Below, in pieces: positions 33,830 through 43,100 of a stretch of 64,000 nt of DNA; the stretch's first letter is position 1, and every line of letters begins with the position of its first letter. The position numbers and the translations under genes were made by a program. The stretch is from positions 248,001 through 312,000 of the forward strand of contig DASYGE010000002.1 of the NCBI GenBank assembly GCA_036000105.1, given 5' to 3'. Under the pieces are notes generated by a model. It did no database searches. It saw only the letters and a list, made by a program, of their open reading frames with translations, and had not been told where the DNA came from. Origin of the DNA: DASUBN01 sp036000105. Lineage in GTDB: Bacteria > Pseudomonadota > Gammaproteobacteria > Natronospirales > REEB76.

Positions 33830-34276
33830 ATGGAATTGATAATTTCGTTTGCTATCGCTTATTTTCTGACAGGCGTGTCGTTTGTCGTGCAAGATTTGGG
33901 CAGTAGTCCAAAAGATAAACCTGTTTGGGCGTCGAACCCAACTGTAGCCATAATGTTGCTCATTTGCCTGATATGGCCAATTCGCTCGTACATCAATTTC
34001 GCACGAGGTAATGTTTGGAGAGGACTTGCATTAATGTTGTACGTGTTTTTTGTGCAGATGGTCGTGGTCACTATTCTTGTTTCGTTATGCATAACAATTT
34101 CATTTCATCTGTTCCATAGCACAATTTTTGCACTTATTGTGACTCTAATATTAATTCTGGTAGGTACAGTATTCGTATTACCCTTGTTGAACTTGATTAT
34201 GATTCCATTAACGCTCCTATTTGTTTCGCTACTGTCTTTCTTATTTTCGTCCACGAAAAACAAAAGTCATGAGTGA
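33830..34276 (+). CDS. Cargo membrane protein of unit 1, 148 aa
   Basis: An AT-rich gene encoding four or five helices, among them IISFAIAYFLTGVSFVV, VAIMLLICLIWPI, LALMLYVFFVQMVVVTILV and LLNLIMIPLTLLFVSLLSFLF. No family is recognised. A CAAGGAG site follows the integrase tail, suggesting coupled expression. It ends about 30 bp before the second integrase tail. Confidence 0.7.
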   Translation: MELIISFAIAYFLTGVSFVVQDLGSSPKDKPVWASNPTVAIMLLICLIWPIRSYINFARGNVWRGLALMLYVFFVQMVVVTILVSLCITISFHLFHSTIFALIVTLILILVGTVFVLPLLNLIMIPLTLLFVSLLSFLFSSTKNKSHE

Positions 34277-34306
34277 AAAGGTCTTTTGCAAAAAGCGTTG
34301 GTGGCT

Positions 34307-34508
34307 GGCTGTACAGATGGGAACAAGTATCGGGATGCTTGAAAAGCATTACAGCAAGCTCAAGCCATACATGAAGCTGGCGACGCTTAGTGCGACTGCT
34401 CCTACTAGCTCAACTAACGCTGGTCTTGAAGCATTAGTAGCTAGGCAGCAGGAAACGATAGGCCGGCTACTCAAGATGTTGGAGTATTATCAGGCTGGGG
34501 TGAAATAA
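34307..34508 (+). pseudogene. Integrase C-terminal tail, unit 2
   Basis: A second copy of the recombinase end: LAVQMGTSIGMLEKHYSKLK, then a Gln/Leu helix (LEALVARQQETIGRLLKMLE) resembling that of unit 1. Identity with unit 1 starts abruptly at GGCTGTA and is high for about 80 bp before diverging. The upstream catalytic domain is missing. The stop is 12 bp before the DUF2569 gene. Confidence 0.7.
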
Positions 34509-34520
34509 CAAGGAGCTGCC

Positions 34521-35039
34521 ATGGACGAGCAGAAGCTGGTAAAGGGCATCGGGGGTTGGCTTGCATTCCTGATTCTTGTGTTAGTAGCAATTAGTCCTTT
34601 AATTAGTTGGACTTCTCTAACCGGGACTATCGCTCAGATAGAAAGCAACACTCCTACCTATTTGCTTAGTGATCAATGGCAGAACTACAAGACAGCTGAA
34701 TGGGTGCTATTGATTGTCACAGTCGGTATGAGCATGTCGGCTGGTATAAGCCTGTACAGAAACCATAGACCTGGATCCGTTAATTACACAATCTTCTGTC
34801 TTTGGGCCATTGGAATAGGTAGTCCAATTACCGACTTGCTGATAACGCTTGGCTTCTTTGGCAGCGATAAGATGAATGCTGCCTTACCGTTAACGCTAGG
34901 CGAGTTAATACGAGGGTTCTTTGTTGCTGGTATTTGGACAGCGTATTTGATGAAGTCTAAACGTGTGCGCAATACCTATTACAGTGAGCCGGTTGCTAAT
35001 GCTACGGTAGTCGAATCAGCAGACGACAATACGGGCTAG
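34521..35039 (+). CDS. DUF2569 membrane protein, cargo of unit 2
   Basis: A 172-residue protein beginning with GIGGWLAFLILVLVAISPL, the DUF2569 signature. Further helices are VLLIVTVGMSMSAGISLY, YTIFCLWAIGIGSPITDLL and LGELIRGFFVAGIWTAYLM. A CAAGGAG site lies just upstream. The gene is AT-rich and is followed within about 80 bp by a tRNA-Gln remnant, the probable outer end of the accessory region. Function of the family is unknown. Confidence 0.8.
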   Translation: MDEQKLVKGIGGWLAFLILVLVAISPLISWTSLTGTIAQIESNTPTYLLSDQWQNYKTAEWVLLIVTVGMSMSAGISLYRNHRPGSVNYTIFCLWAIGIGSPITDLLITLGFFGSDKMNAALPLTLGELIRGFFVAGIWTAYLMKSKRVRNTYYSEPVANATVVESADDNTG

Positions 35040-35100
35040 CTGATTAAGGTAATCGCCCAATTAAAATTACCCATTAAGCATAATTCTAAATGGCTAATCC

Positions 35101-35139
35101 TTGGATCGTATAGCGCAATCCTAGTCCCTCTAGTTTTCT
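35101..35139 (+). pseudogene. Deleted tRNA-Gln remnant / right-hand att-like site
   Basis: GGATCGTATAGCG (tRNA positions GGATCGTCTAGCG) is joined directly to CAATCCTAGTCCCTC (tRNA CGAATCCTAGTCCCCC). It looks like the tRNA-Gln 5' and 3' parts with the middle deleted. CTCTAGTTTTCTT follows, nearly matching the sequence after the site at 32854. It probably marks the right end of the accessory segment. Confidence 0.55.
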
Positions 35140-35162
35140 TCATTTAATTCTGTGGTTGCTCC

Positions 35163-35606
35163 TTATCTTATCACGGCGACTTCGCGGCCCTCCTCTTTCA
35201 AAATCATTGGAGAGGAACTCGGATAGACCACAAAACAAATCGTGTCTAAAAGTATTGGTTGACGCTGCCTATCAGTACCAAATGGATGGGGTTCTCTGTA
35301 ATAAAACAAGCGCCCCTGCTGGTGGTGTAGGTCGGCTAGTAATTCATCTAGATTCCGTTCTGCTTCAGCAACTGAGGTTGTGTCGTCAAGAACATCATTC
35401 CAATCCGAAGCGCTTTCAATAACCGCGAGAGCGGCATCGCGCACGCCGATGATCGTCCAAATGCGTCTCATGGCATCTCTAACCCCTGAAGCTGCTCCGG
35501 GTCGTGGGGCATTCTGCACCGGGGTGGCTAAACCCTCAACACTTTGAGATGTCAGCGCGTGGATATCCAAAGAAACCCTGGGGTACATCACTGGCGCCGT
35601 AGCCAC
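35163..35606 (-). CDS. Hypothetical protein, 147 aa
   Basis: An open frame with no recognised domain. The C-terminal part (AEAERNLDELLADLHHQQGR, ILLDTICFVVYPSSS) has plausible protein character, while the N terminus looks low in structure. A shorter start at about 35471 (MRRIWTIIGV) is possible. It lies just outside the tRNA remnant. Real-gene status is uncertain. Confidence 0.35.
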   Translation of the reverse strand: MATAPVMYPRVSLDIHALTSQSVEGLATPVQNAPRPGAASGVRDAMRRIWTIIGVRDAALAVIESASDWNDVLDDTTSVAEAERNLDELLADLHHQQGRLFYYREPHPFGTDRQRQPILLDTICFVVYPSSSPMILKEEGREVAVIR

Positions 35607-35675
35607 CTAGCACGGCATGAATCCATGCGATGTTATCCTCTGCGCGCATCCACATAAGCGCAGGAGTAACGGTGC

Positions 35676-36983
35676 ATGTTTAGTCTCAAGACGTTGGTTT
35701 CGTCGATGCTATCCGCGGCGGTGATATTGGTCTCCACCACAGCTTTGGCGCAGGACCCGGCGCCCATCGACCTCGCGCAGGCGAAAGCCGTGTTTGCCGA
35801 GGCTCAGGCGGTCTCCGATCAGGAGGGCGGGCGCCTATGGGGCAAGACGCTCTATGGAGCCTTGTTCTTCGTGGATCCCGATACGCGTTTCGTGGTCGCC
35901 AACGAGCCCGATCCGGAGGGCGTGCTGCACGCGCAAGACGGGCTCTATGTCGGCACGCTTCCGCAAAGCGTCATCGTCTCGAACGCGCCGACCGAGTGGG
36001 AAGGCAAGCGTTGGACGATGCTCATGTGGCCCTACCTTCCTGCTGATATGCTGACACTGCGGATCACGCTCGCACACGAGATGTTCCACCGTATCCAGCC
36101 AAGCCTCGGCCTGATGGCGCCGGATTCGCCGAACCTGCAGCTCGATACGCTGGATGGCCGTCTGTGGCTCCAGCTCGAGTGGCGCGCGCTCGCCGCGGCG
36201 CTGGTAGAGCAGGGGGCCGCGCAGACCCAGGCCATCCGCGATGCGCTGGCTTTCCGCGCCTATCGCCATAAGCTCTTCCCCGGCTCGGCCAAGACAGAGG
36301 CGAGCCTGGAGATAGCCGAAGGCATCCCCGAATATACCGGCACGGTCGCGGGTGAGCCCGATCGGGATTCCGGCCGGTGGCGCGCCATCAGCAAGCAGAC
36401 CGACCCGGACCAGAGCATCACGTTCGTGCGCTCCTTCGCCTATACCTCGGGACCGCCGTACGGGCTGCTGCTGGATGAGCGTCTGCCCGGATGGCGCAAG
36501 AAGCTCACCGCTGATTCCGATCTCGGCGCTTTGCTAGCCTCGACGCTGCCGGGTGGTGTGCATACTTCCGCCGCAGCGCGTGCGCCGCTGTATGGCGCGG
36601 CCGCCATCCGTATCGCCGAGACCGAGCGCGCCAAGAAGGCGGAAGCCGTGAAGGCCCGCTACCGTGCAGGCCTGGTGGAGGGGCCGACATTGCTCCTGCC
36701 CGGCGGGAAGCACTTCGCGTTCAGTTTCAATCCGAGCGCGATCGTCTCATTGGGAGATGCCGGCATGGTCTATCCCACCTTCCACGCCACCGATGACTGG
36801 GGCACGCTCGATGTGAAGGAGGGTGTCCTGGTGCCGACTGATTTCAGCCACGCGACGCTGGCTGCGCCCAAAGCCACCGATGGTACGCATATCGAAGGGC
36901 CGGGCTGGACGCTCGATCTCGCGCCCGGCTGGCACGTGGTGCCGGGGGGCAAGGCCGGGAGTTATACGGTGAAGAAGGAGTGA
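35676..36983 (+). CDS. Exported putative zinc metallopeptidase, 435 aa
   Basis: A signal peptide (MLSAAVILVSTTALAQ) precedes a domain with an HExxH motif, AHEMFHRIQP, near residue 130-140. A downstream EIAEGIPEYTG near residue 215 could supply the third zinc ligand, as in gluzincins. The C-terminal third is beta-rich and lacks motifs I know. An AGGAG site precedes the start, and a hairpin terminator follows. The peptidase call rests on motif geometry only. Confidence 0.65.
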   Translation: MFSLKTLVSSMLSAAVILVSTTALAQDPAPIDLAQAKAVFAEAQAVSDQEGGRLWGKTLYGALFFVDPDTRFVVANEPDPEGVLHAQDGLYVGTLPQSVIVSNAPTEWEGKRWTMLMWPYLPADMLTLRITLAHEMFHRIQPSLGLMAPDSPNLQLDTLDGRLWLQLEWRALAAALVEQGAAQTQAIRDALAFRAYRHKLFPGSAKTEASLEIAEGIPEYTGTVAGEPDRDSGRWRAISKQTDPDQSITFVRSFAYTSGPPYGLLLDERLPGWRKKLTADSDLGALLASTLPGGVHTSAAARAPLYGAAAIRIAETERAKKAEAVKARYRAGLVEGPTLLLPGGKHFAFSFNPSAIVSLGDAGMVYPTFHATDDWGTLDVKEGVLVPTDFSHATLAAPKATDGTHIEGPGWTLDLAPGWHVVPGGKAGSYTVKKE

Positions 36984-37018
36984 GCACAGGGTCCGGATGC
37001 CACGGACCTGACGGACAA

Positions 37019-37042
37019 AGCCCCACTCCGGTGGGGCTTTTC
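37019..37042 (+). terminator. Rho-independent terminator
   Basis: AGCCCCAC pairs with GTGGGGCT, followed by TTTTC, 36 bp after the metallopeptidase-like gene. Confidence 0.8.
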
Positions 37043-37356
37043 ATACTGGTCGAGGGGGCTCGAGGGTCTGTCTGCTCCTCCCGCACGGGCCCTCACATGC
37101 GAGGTCCCCGGGCTGGACCCGCGGGCGCCAGCGACAGAGGCCTTCTAGGACCACCCGCTTCCCCGCCAGGCAACCAAGATGTTGGGTGGCTCGCGCCACT
37201 TGCCCGGCTGCGCATCCTGCTGCGCCGGCAACACGGCCCGTGCTCGCAGCACTACGCATCCAGCTCCGCTCGCGACCCAGGGCATGCATCCCTGCACGCC
37301 CGCCGAAGCTCTCGCTTCGGCCCATGCATGGGCGTTCGCAGCAGTGCTGCTCACCA
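37043..37356. repeat. Non-coding GC-rich stretch with REP-like hairpins
   Basis: No gene is credible here. The hairpin GGGCATGCATCCCTGCACGCCC (37280-37301), read on the minus strand, has the GCAGGGATGC loop of the REP-like family. GAAGCTCTCGCTTC and a nested CCATGCATGG follow. The outer GGGCGT and GCAGCAG pieces suggest a composite, BIME-like array. Confidence 0.5.
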
Positions 37357-37386
37357 TAAAAAAAGCCCCGCTTTCGCGGGGCTTTT
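37357..37386 (-). terminator. Terminator of the 20-codon gene
   Basis: Read on the minus strand, AAAGCCCCGC-GAAA-GCGGGGCTTT ends in a run of seven T, beginning 7 bp after the stop of the micro-gene at 37393. Confidence 0.85.
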
Positions 37387-37392
37387 CGATAA

Positions 37393-37455
37393 CTAGCGCT
37401 TTTTCTTCTTGCCGCCAGCTTTCTTCTTTTTCTTGGCAACTTTTTTCTTAGCCAT
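37393..37455 (-). CDS. Lysine-rich micro-protein, 20 aa
   Basis: ATG at 37455 with an AGGAGA site opens 20 codons composed almost only of Lys, Ala, Gly and one Arg: 13 Lys in 20 residues, with KKKKKAGGKKKKR at the end. A canonical terminator follows, so the transcription unit is a complete monocistron. The AGG-flanked Lys blocks recur in the 57-residue protein at 48102. A nucleic-acid-binding or histone-H1-like role is plausible from charge alone. Confidence 0.65.
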   Translation of the reverse strand: MAKKKVAKKKKKAGGKKKKR

Positions 37456-37599
37456 GGTTAGGTCTCCTTCAGTGTGGTTAATTCACTGCCTCAAAGCCGC
37501 TGACCCCGGGAGGGCAATCGACGGCAAATCAAATCGGTCATCACTAAGCCTCCCGCAGAGACGAATTTACTACAAAAATCCCATCTGCGCCGCTCAGGT

Positions 37600-37857
37600 T
37601 CACTTACCCTGCTTATACCTCGCTTTCACCGCTTCCTCTTTGCACGCAAAGCCCCCGACTCCGTCATTGGCATAGTGCTTGGAGTTGTGCGTGTACCAGA
37701 GGCGCTGGTGCGGGTTCACCCACACGATCACGTCGTAGGGGCAGTGGGATTTGGCGACATCTTCCGAATCGTACTGCGCGACCGTGGGGCCCTTGGGCGT
37801 GGCGGCTGCGACAGCCAAGGGGAGGGACAGGGCGAGTGCGAGGATGAGGATGCGCAT
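37600..37857 (-). CDS. Small exported protein, 85 aa
   Basis: A signal peptide (ILILALALSLPLAVAAA) leads a mature part of about 65 residues with two Cys (KSHCPYD and GFACKEE) that could form a disulfide. The segment VWVNPHQRLWYTHNSKHYAN is reminiscent of small exported proteins annotated only as hypothetical. A GGAGC ribosome site precedes the start. It is divergent from the aldo/keto reductase gene. Confidence 0.7.
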   Translation of the reverse strand: MRILILALALSLPLAVAAATPKGPTVAQYDSEDVAKSHCPYDVIVWVNPHQRLWYTHNSKHYANDGVGGFACKEEAVKARYKQGK

Positions 37858-37965
37858 GGCGAAGCTCCTTAATCCAGCCCAAGTCTGCTCTCACCGCCGC
37901 GGTCTCTCAAGGGTGTAATCTGGATGGTTACACGGTCGGTGACGGAAACAGACCAGGAGCAGACC

Positions 37966-38949
37966 ATGCAGAAACGCAAACTCGGTAAAAGCGGCCTGGA
38001 AGTCTCGGCTTTAGGGCTGGGGTGCATGGGTATGAGCTACGCCTATGGCACTACCCCGGACAGGAAGGAGATGATCACGCTGCTGCACCAGGCCGTGGAG
38101 CGGGGCGTGACCCTCTTCGATACCGCCGAAGCCTACGGGCCCTTCGCCAATGAGGAACTCCTGGGCGAGGCCCTGGCGCCCATCCGCGACCAGGTGGTGA
38201 TCGCCACCAAGTTCGGCTTCGTGGGCGGCAGGGCCAACGAAGGCCTGGACAGCAGACCTCAGCACATCCGCGAGGTGGCCGAGGCCGCGCTCAAGCGCCT
38301 CAAGACCGACCATATCGATCTCCTCTACCAGCATCGCGTGGACCCCAAGGTGCCCATCGAGGATGTGGCGGGCACGGTCAAGGATCTCATCCGGGAAGGC
38401 AAGGTGGAGCACTTCGGCCTCTCGGAAGCGGGCGTGCAGACCATCCGCAAGGCCCATGCGGTGCAGCCGGTCACGGCGCTGCAGAGCGAATACTCCCTGT
38501 GGTGGAGGGAGCCCGAGCAGGAGATCCTGCCGACGCTGCAGGAACTGGGCATCGGCTTCGTGCCCTTCAGCCCCTTGGGCCGTGGCTTCCTCACGGGCAA
38601 GATGGACGCGAACACCACCTTCGACAGCAAGGACTTCCGCAGCAGCCTGCCGCGCTTCACGCCCGAAGCCCTGAAAGCGAACCAGGCTTTGGTGGATCTA
38701 TTGGGCGCGATGGCGAAGCGCAAGGATGCGACCCCGGCCCAGATAGCGCTGGCCTGGCTCCTGGCCCAGAAGCCCTGGATCGTGCCCATCCCGGGCACCA
38801 CCAAGCTCACGCGCCTGGAAGAGAACCTGGGCGCGACCGCCATCGAGTTGAGCGCCGCGGACTTGAGCGAGATCGAGAGTGCCGCCGCCAAGATCACGGT
38901 GCAGGGCGCGCGCTATCCGGAGAAGTTGCAGCAGACAGTCGGGCGCTGA
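37966..38949 (+). CDS. Aldo/keto reductase
   Basis: A 327-residue NADPH-dependent reductase of the AKR family (YajO/AKR13-like). Motifs are GLGCMGMSYAYG, FDTAEAYGPFANEELLG with catalytic Asp and Tyr, VIATKFGF with Lys, and YQHRVD with His. The start at 37966 has an AGGAGCAG site; the longer frame from 37924 does not. Substrate unknown. Confidence 0.93.
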   Translation: MQKRKLGKSGLEVSALGLGCMGMSYAYGTTPDRKEMITLLHQAVERGVTLFDTAEAYGPFANEELLGEALAPIRDQVVIATKFGFVGGRANEGLDSRPQHIREVAEAALKRLKTDHIDLLYQHRVDPKVPIEDVAGTVKDLIREGKVEHFGLSEAGVQTIRKAHAVQPVTALQSEYSLWWREPEQEILPTLQELGIGFVPFSPLGRGFLTGKMDANTTFDSKDFRSSLPRFTPEALKANQALVDLLGAMAKRKDATPAQIALAWLLAQKPWIVPIPGTTKLTRLEENLGATAIELSAADLSEIESAAAKITVQGARYPEKLQQTVGR

Positions 38950-39033
38950 ACGGTCGATATGGGGTGATCTTCTCGGGAACTCCCTTTCTTCCCGACTTGT
39001 CCCATCTATCACCCCCACGCCCCGGAGCCCTCC

Positions 39034-39969
39034 ATGCTGCGCTTATCGGCTTTCATGCTCATGGCCGCCTCTTGCGCCGCCAGCGCGACCGACATCATCG
39101 CCACACCGGAGATCTTCTCCCCCGGGGTGATCTCAGGTCCCGCTCACGAGAGCTCCATCAGCTTCATGCCGGACGGCAAGACCGCATTCTTCGACCGGGG
39201 CAAACCGCCGAACGCCTCTGTGATACTGGTCTCCCATAAGGTGGATGGTGCGTGGTCGGAACCGACCATCGCGCCGTTCTCGGGGACGTGGCTGGATCAC
39301 GATCCGGTGATGGCGCCGGACGGTTCTTATCTGGTGTTCGCTTCCAACCGGCCGGGTGCGAGCGACAAGCCGGAGGACAAGGGCGGTCTGTGGCGGGTGG
39401 ATCGTAAGGGCGAGGGCTGGGGTGAGCCCTGGCGCCTGCCGCAGACAGTGAACGCCAGCTCCCAGACCTATGCACCCAGCATCGCGGGGGACGGCAGTCT
39501 GTATTTCATCCGCTTCGCTGCGGATGGCTCCCACATCTTCCGCTCCCAGTACAAGGACGGCAATTATCAGGAGGCGGTGCAGCAGGCCTTGGGCGAGGCG
39601 GGCGCGCATCCGGAGGACCCGGCCATCGCACCGGATGAATCTTTCGTGGTGTTCGGTTGCGACGATCCGGCCAAGCCGGACGCTCCGGATCGTCTCTTCA
39701 TCGCGTTCCGGGAAGGGGATCACTGGGGCAAGCCCACGGATCTCGGCGACGCCATCAACGCCGACAGCAAGCCCTCGGACGCGCATCTCGGGCCGGACGG
39801 CCGCACCCTGTATTACTCCAGCAGCTGGACCTCGCGCTGGTCTTACCCGCGGACCCCGGCACAGGCAGAGCAGGATCTGGCGCGCATGGATAGCTGGGAC
39901 GACGGCGTGAGCAACATCTGGTCCGTGTCCCTGGCGCCCTGGCTGGATGGCCACGCCGCGAAACCCTAA
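39034..39969 (+). CDS. Exported WD40-like (PD40) propeller protein
   Basis: A 311-residue protein with signal peptide (LSAFMLMAASCAASA) and repeated TolB-like PD40 motifs: SISFMPDGKTAFFDRG, DPVMAPDGSYLVFASNRPG, APSIAGDGSLYFIRF, DPAIAPDESFVVFGCDD and AHLGPDGRTLYYSSSW. Such propellers act as binding scaffolds in the periplasm. A strong terminator lies 27 bp after the stop. No partner genes are evident. Confidence 0.82.
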   Translation: MLRLSAFMLMAASCAASATDIIATPEIFSPGVISGPAHESSISFMPDGKTAFFDRGKPPNASVILVSHKVDGAWSEPTIAPFSGTWLDHDPVMAPDGSYLVFASNRPGASDKPEDKGGLWRVDRKGEGWGEPWRLPQTVNASSQTYAPSIAGDGSLYFIRFAADGSHIFRSQYKDGNYQEAVQQALGEAGAHPEDPAIAPDESFVVFGCDDPAKPDAPDRLFIAFREGDHWGKPTDLGDAINADSKPSDAHLGPDGRTLYYSSSWTSRWSYPRTPAQAEQDLARMDSWDDGVSNIWSVSLAPWLDGHAAKP

Positions 39970-39995
39970 GAGACGCCATATGTACATGATCCGAC

Positions 39996-40024
39996 AGGCC
40001 CGCCACCCGGCGGGCCTTTTTTAT
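39996..40024 (+). terminator. Rho-independent terminator
   Basis: AGGCCCGCC pairs with GGCGGGCCT, followed by TTTTTT; separates the PD40 gene from the giant surface protein gene. Confidence 0.85.
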
Positions 40025-40152
40025 ACAGTGGAATTCACGAAAGTGCCTTGGATTCCGGCCTCCCAGGGCTGGGGGCCTCCCTTATAATCCATAGTCCGGC
40101 TGGACATATCCCCAGCCTGGCTGCCCGGTTACCCCTACGGTTGGACCACCGC

Positions 40153-43100
40153 ATGCGTGAGCCCAGTCTTAACTGCTCTGTCCGGTTGCAGCCGTCTAAC
40201 CGTCTGCGCGCGCTGGGCTGCCTCGCGGCTTGCCTGCTGTTCGCCGCGCCCGTGGCCCATGCCAACGTGATACTGGTGGCGGCTTCCACGGTGGGGCCGG
40301 GGGGCAGCGGTTGTTCGCTGGTGGATGCCATCAACGCCGCCAACAACAACGCGGCTACGGGAGGTTGTCCTGCCGGCGACGACAAGACCAACGGCGGCGA
40401 TGTGATCGTGCTCGCCGCCGGCACCTACAAGATCGGTTCTGTGGACAACGACTGGTACGGCCCCAACGGCCTGCCAGCGATCACCTCCACGATCACCCTC
40501 GTCGGCGACCCCGGTGGCACGGTGATCATGCGCAGTTCCAACACGGGGGTGCAGGCGTTCCGCATCTTCTACGTGGGCGGCGGCCAGCTGCTCACCAATT
40601 ACAACCCGCCCACGGATTTCTCTGCGCTGCCTGGCCCCGGCAACCTGACGCTCATCAACCTCACCATCGAGAACGGCCTCGCCCAGGGCGGCGCCGGCGG
40701 CAATAGCACCCAGGGCGGTGGCGGCGGTGGACTCGGCGCGGGTGGCGCCATCTACAACCAGGGCACCCTCACGCTGCAGGGCGTGACGCTGGTGGGCAAC
40801 CAGGCGCTCGGTGGCGCAGGGGGCAATAGCACCACGAGCAACGCGAATCCCGGCGGTGGCGGCGGCATGGCCGGCGCCGGTGACGGTTTCGGCAATGGCG
40901 GCGGTTTCAACACCAACGGTCCCTGGCCGCAGAACACTACGCCCACGGGTGACTTCGGCAACGGCGGCAGCGCCAGCCAGGCGGGTGGCGTGGGTGGCGG
41001 TGGCGGTAGCCAGGCAGCCGGTGGATTCGGCGGCGGAGGCGGGGCCGGCGGTAGCGGCGCAGCCGGTGGATTCGGCGGCGGCGGTGGCGGCCCAAACTTC
41101 GGCGGTTTCGGCGGCGGTTTCTTCCAGGGCGGCGGAGCGGGCATGGGCGGGGCCATCTTCAACGAGGGCGGCACGCTCACGCTCTTGAACTGCACCCTCA
41201 CGGGCAACAACGCCGGTGGTGGAGCGGGGAGCTTCGCGGTCATCGGCAATGGCGAAGCCCTGGGCAGCGCCATCTTCAACCTGAACGGCACCGTGAGCAT
41301 CAGTTTCTCAACCCTGGCCTTCAATACTCTCGCTGGCACCACCGGTACCACCGGTGACGGCGGTGCACTCTACAGCCTGCAGCTCGCTACCCCCCACTCT
41401 CCGGCGGCGGATGCCCACAGCGCGGCGAGCGTGACGGTGGGCTCCTCCATCCTCTACGGCTCGACGCTCAATACCACCGACTCCTCCGGCAACGTGACGA
41501 GCGCTGCCGCCACCGATTGCGTGAACAGCAGCGGCGGCTTCGCGGGCAGTCCCAACGCGCTCGGCACCACTTCCGTCACCTGCACCGTGGGCGGGGACGT
41601 GTTCCCCAACCCGCTATTGCTGCTGCCGCTGGCCCACAACGGCGGCCCGACCCAGACCATGGGGCTCGTGTTACCCCTTGGCCCCGGCGCGGCTGCCGGG
41701 GCGCCGGCCCTGGATCAGCGGGGGTATCTCCGGATCACACCGGACATCGGCGCCTACGAGATCAGCAACACCCGGAAACTGCCGCCGGCTTTCGGCGGCC
41801 TGCAGGCCACGACCCTGATCGCGGGCAGCAACGCCTCCCTGGCGTGGTTCAACCTCACCGGCAACGACTCGACGCAGCCGGCCATGACGCTGACCGCCAT
41901 CTCATCCAACACCGCGGTGCTGCCGGCGGCCAACCTCAAGCTCTCCGCCAATTGCGGCGGCAGTCTGGCGCTGGACACCTGTTCCCTGAGTCTCATGCCC
42001 ACAGCCACGGTGACGGGTTCGGCCAACGTGATCCTCTCGGCCACCAACGGCTACGGCCAGACGGGCTACGGCAGTTTCCCCGTGAGCGTGATCCCGCCGA
42101 GCCCGGTGGCGAAGAACGGCTCGGCGACGGTGGCCTCGGGCCAGACGCTGAACGGCGCGCTCACCGCCACCGATGCCCTGACGGTGACGCTGACCTACGC
42201 CATCCTGACCCAGCCCGCCCATGGCACCCTCAAGCTCACCAGCGCCAACAGCAGCAGCTACACCTACACACCCGTTGCAGGCTTCATCGGCGCCGACAGC
42301 TTCACCTGGAAGGCCAACGACGGCAGCACCGATTCCAACATCGCCACCATCAGCATCACCGTGACGGTGCCTCAGCCGCCGCCGGGGGCGCCCACGGTGT
42401 CGGACATGAGCTTCTCGGTGAAGCTGAACACAGCCTTGAAGGGCACGCTGCAGGCCTCGGGCGCTCCTTTAAGCTTCGCCATCGCCACCCAACCCGCCCA
42501 TGGCACGGTGAGCATCACGGGCGCCACCACCGGCGCCTTCACCTATACGCCCAGCACCGGCTATTCGGGGGCGGACAGCTTCACCTACACCGCCGAGAAC
42601 ACGCTCATCAAGGCCACCTCCAACCCCGCCACCGTGAGCCTGACCGTGAGCGTCAACGGCACGGGGACCCAAACGGGTACAGGCTCGGGTTCCGGTTCGG
42701 GCTCTGGTTCCGGCGCGAACAGCGCGGCGCCTATCGCCAGCCCCATGACGCTGGCGAGCTACGCCAACACACCCTTGAGCAACGTGCTGACGGCCAGCGA
42801 TGCGGCGGGGGACGCCCTCAGCTTCAGCGTGACCCAACCGGGCCACGGCGCGGTCACCTTGAGCAACGCCACCACCGGCGCTTTCACCTACACGCCTGCC
42901 GCCGGCTATACCGGCAGCGACAGTTTCACTTTCACCGCGACGGACACCGTCACGAAGCTGAACTCGGGCGCCACCACCGTGAGCATCACGCTCGCGGGCC
43001 TGCCGGTGTCCAGCACCGCGGCGCCGATCACCGGCAACGCGGCGTTCACCAGCTACGTGAACGTGGCGGTGAGCGGCAGCTTGAGCGCCAGCGATGCGGC

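Noticed and set aside
37041..37439. Basic 132-codon minus-strand frame covering the terminator and the micro-gene
   Set aside because: It crosses a strong intrinsic terminator and hairpins and is out of frame with the well-signalled 20-codon gene.
40752..41351. Long proline-rich reading frame opposite the giant surface protein
   Set aside because: It is the antisense of Gly-rich GGC/GGT repeats; codon pattern explains it fully.
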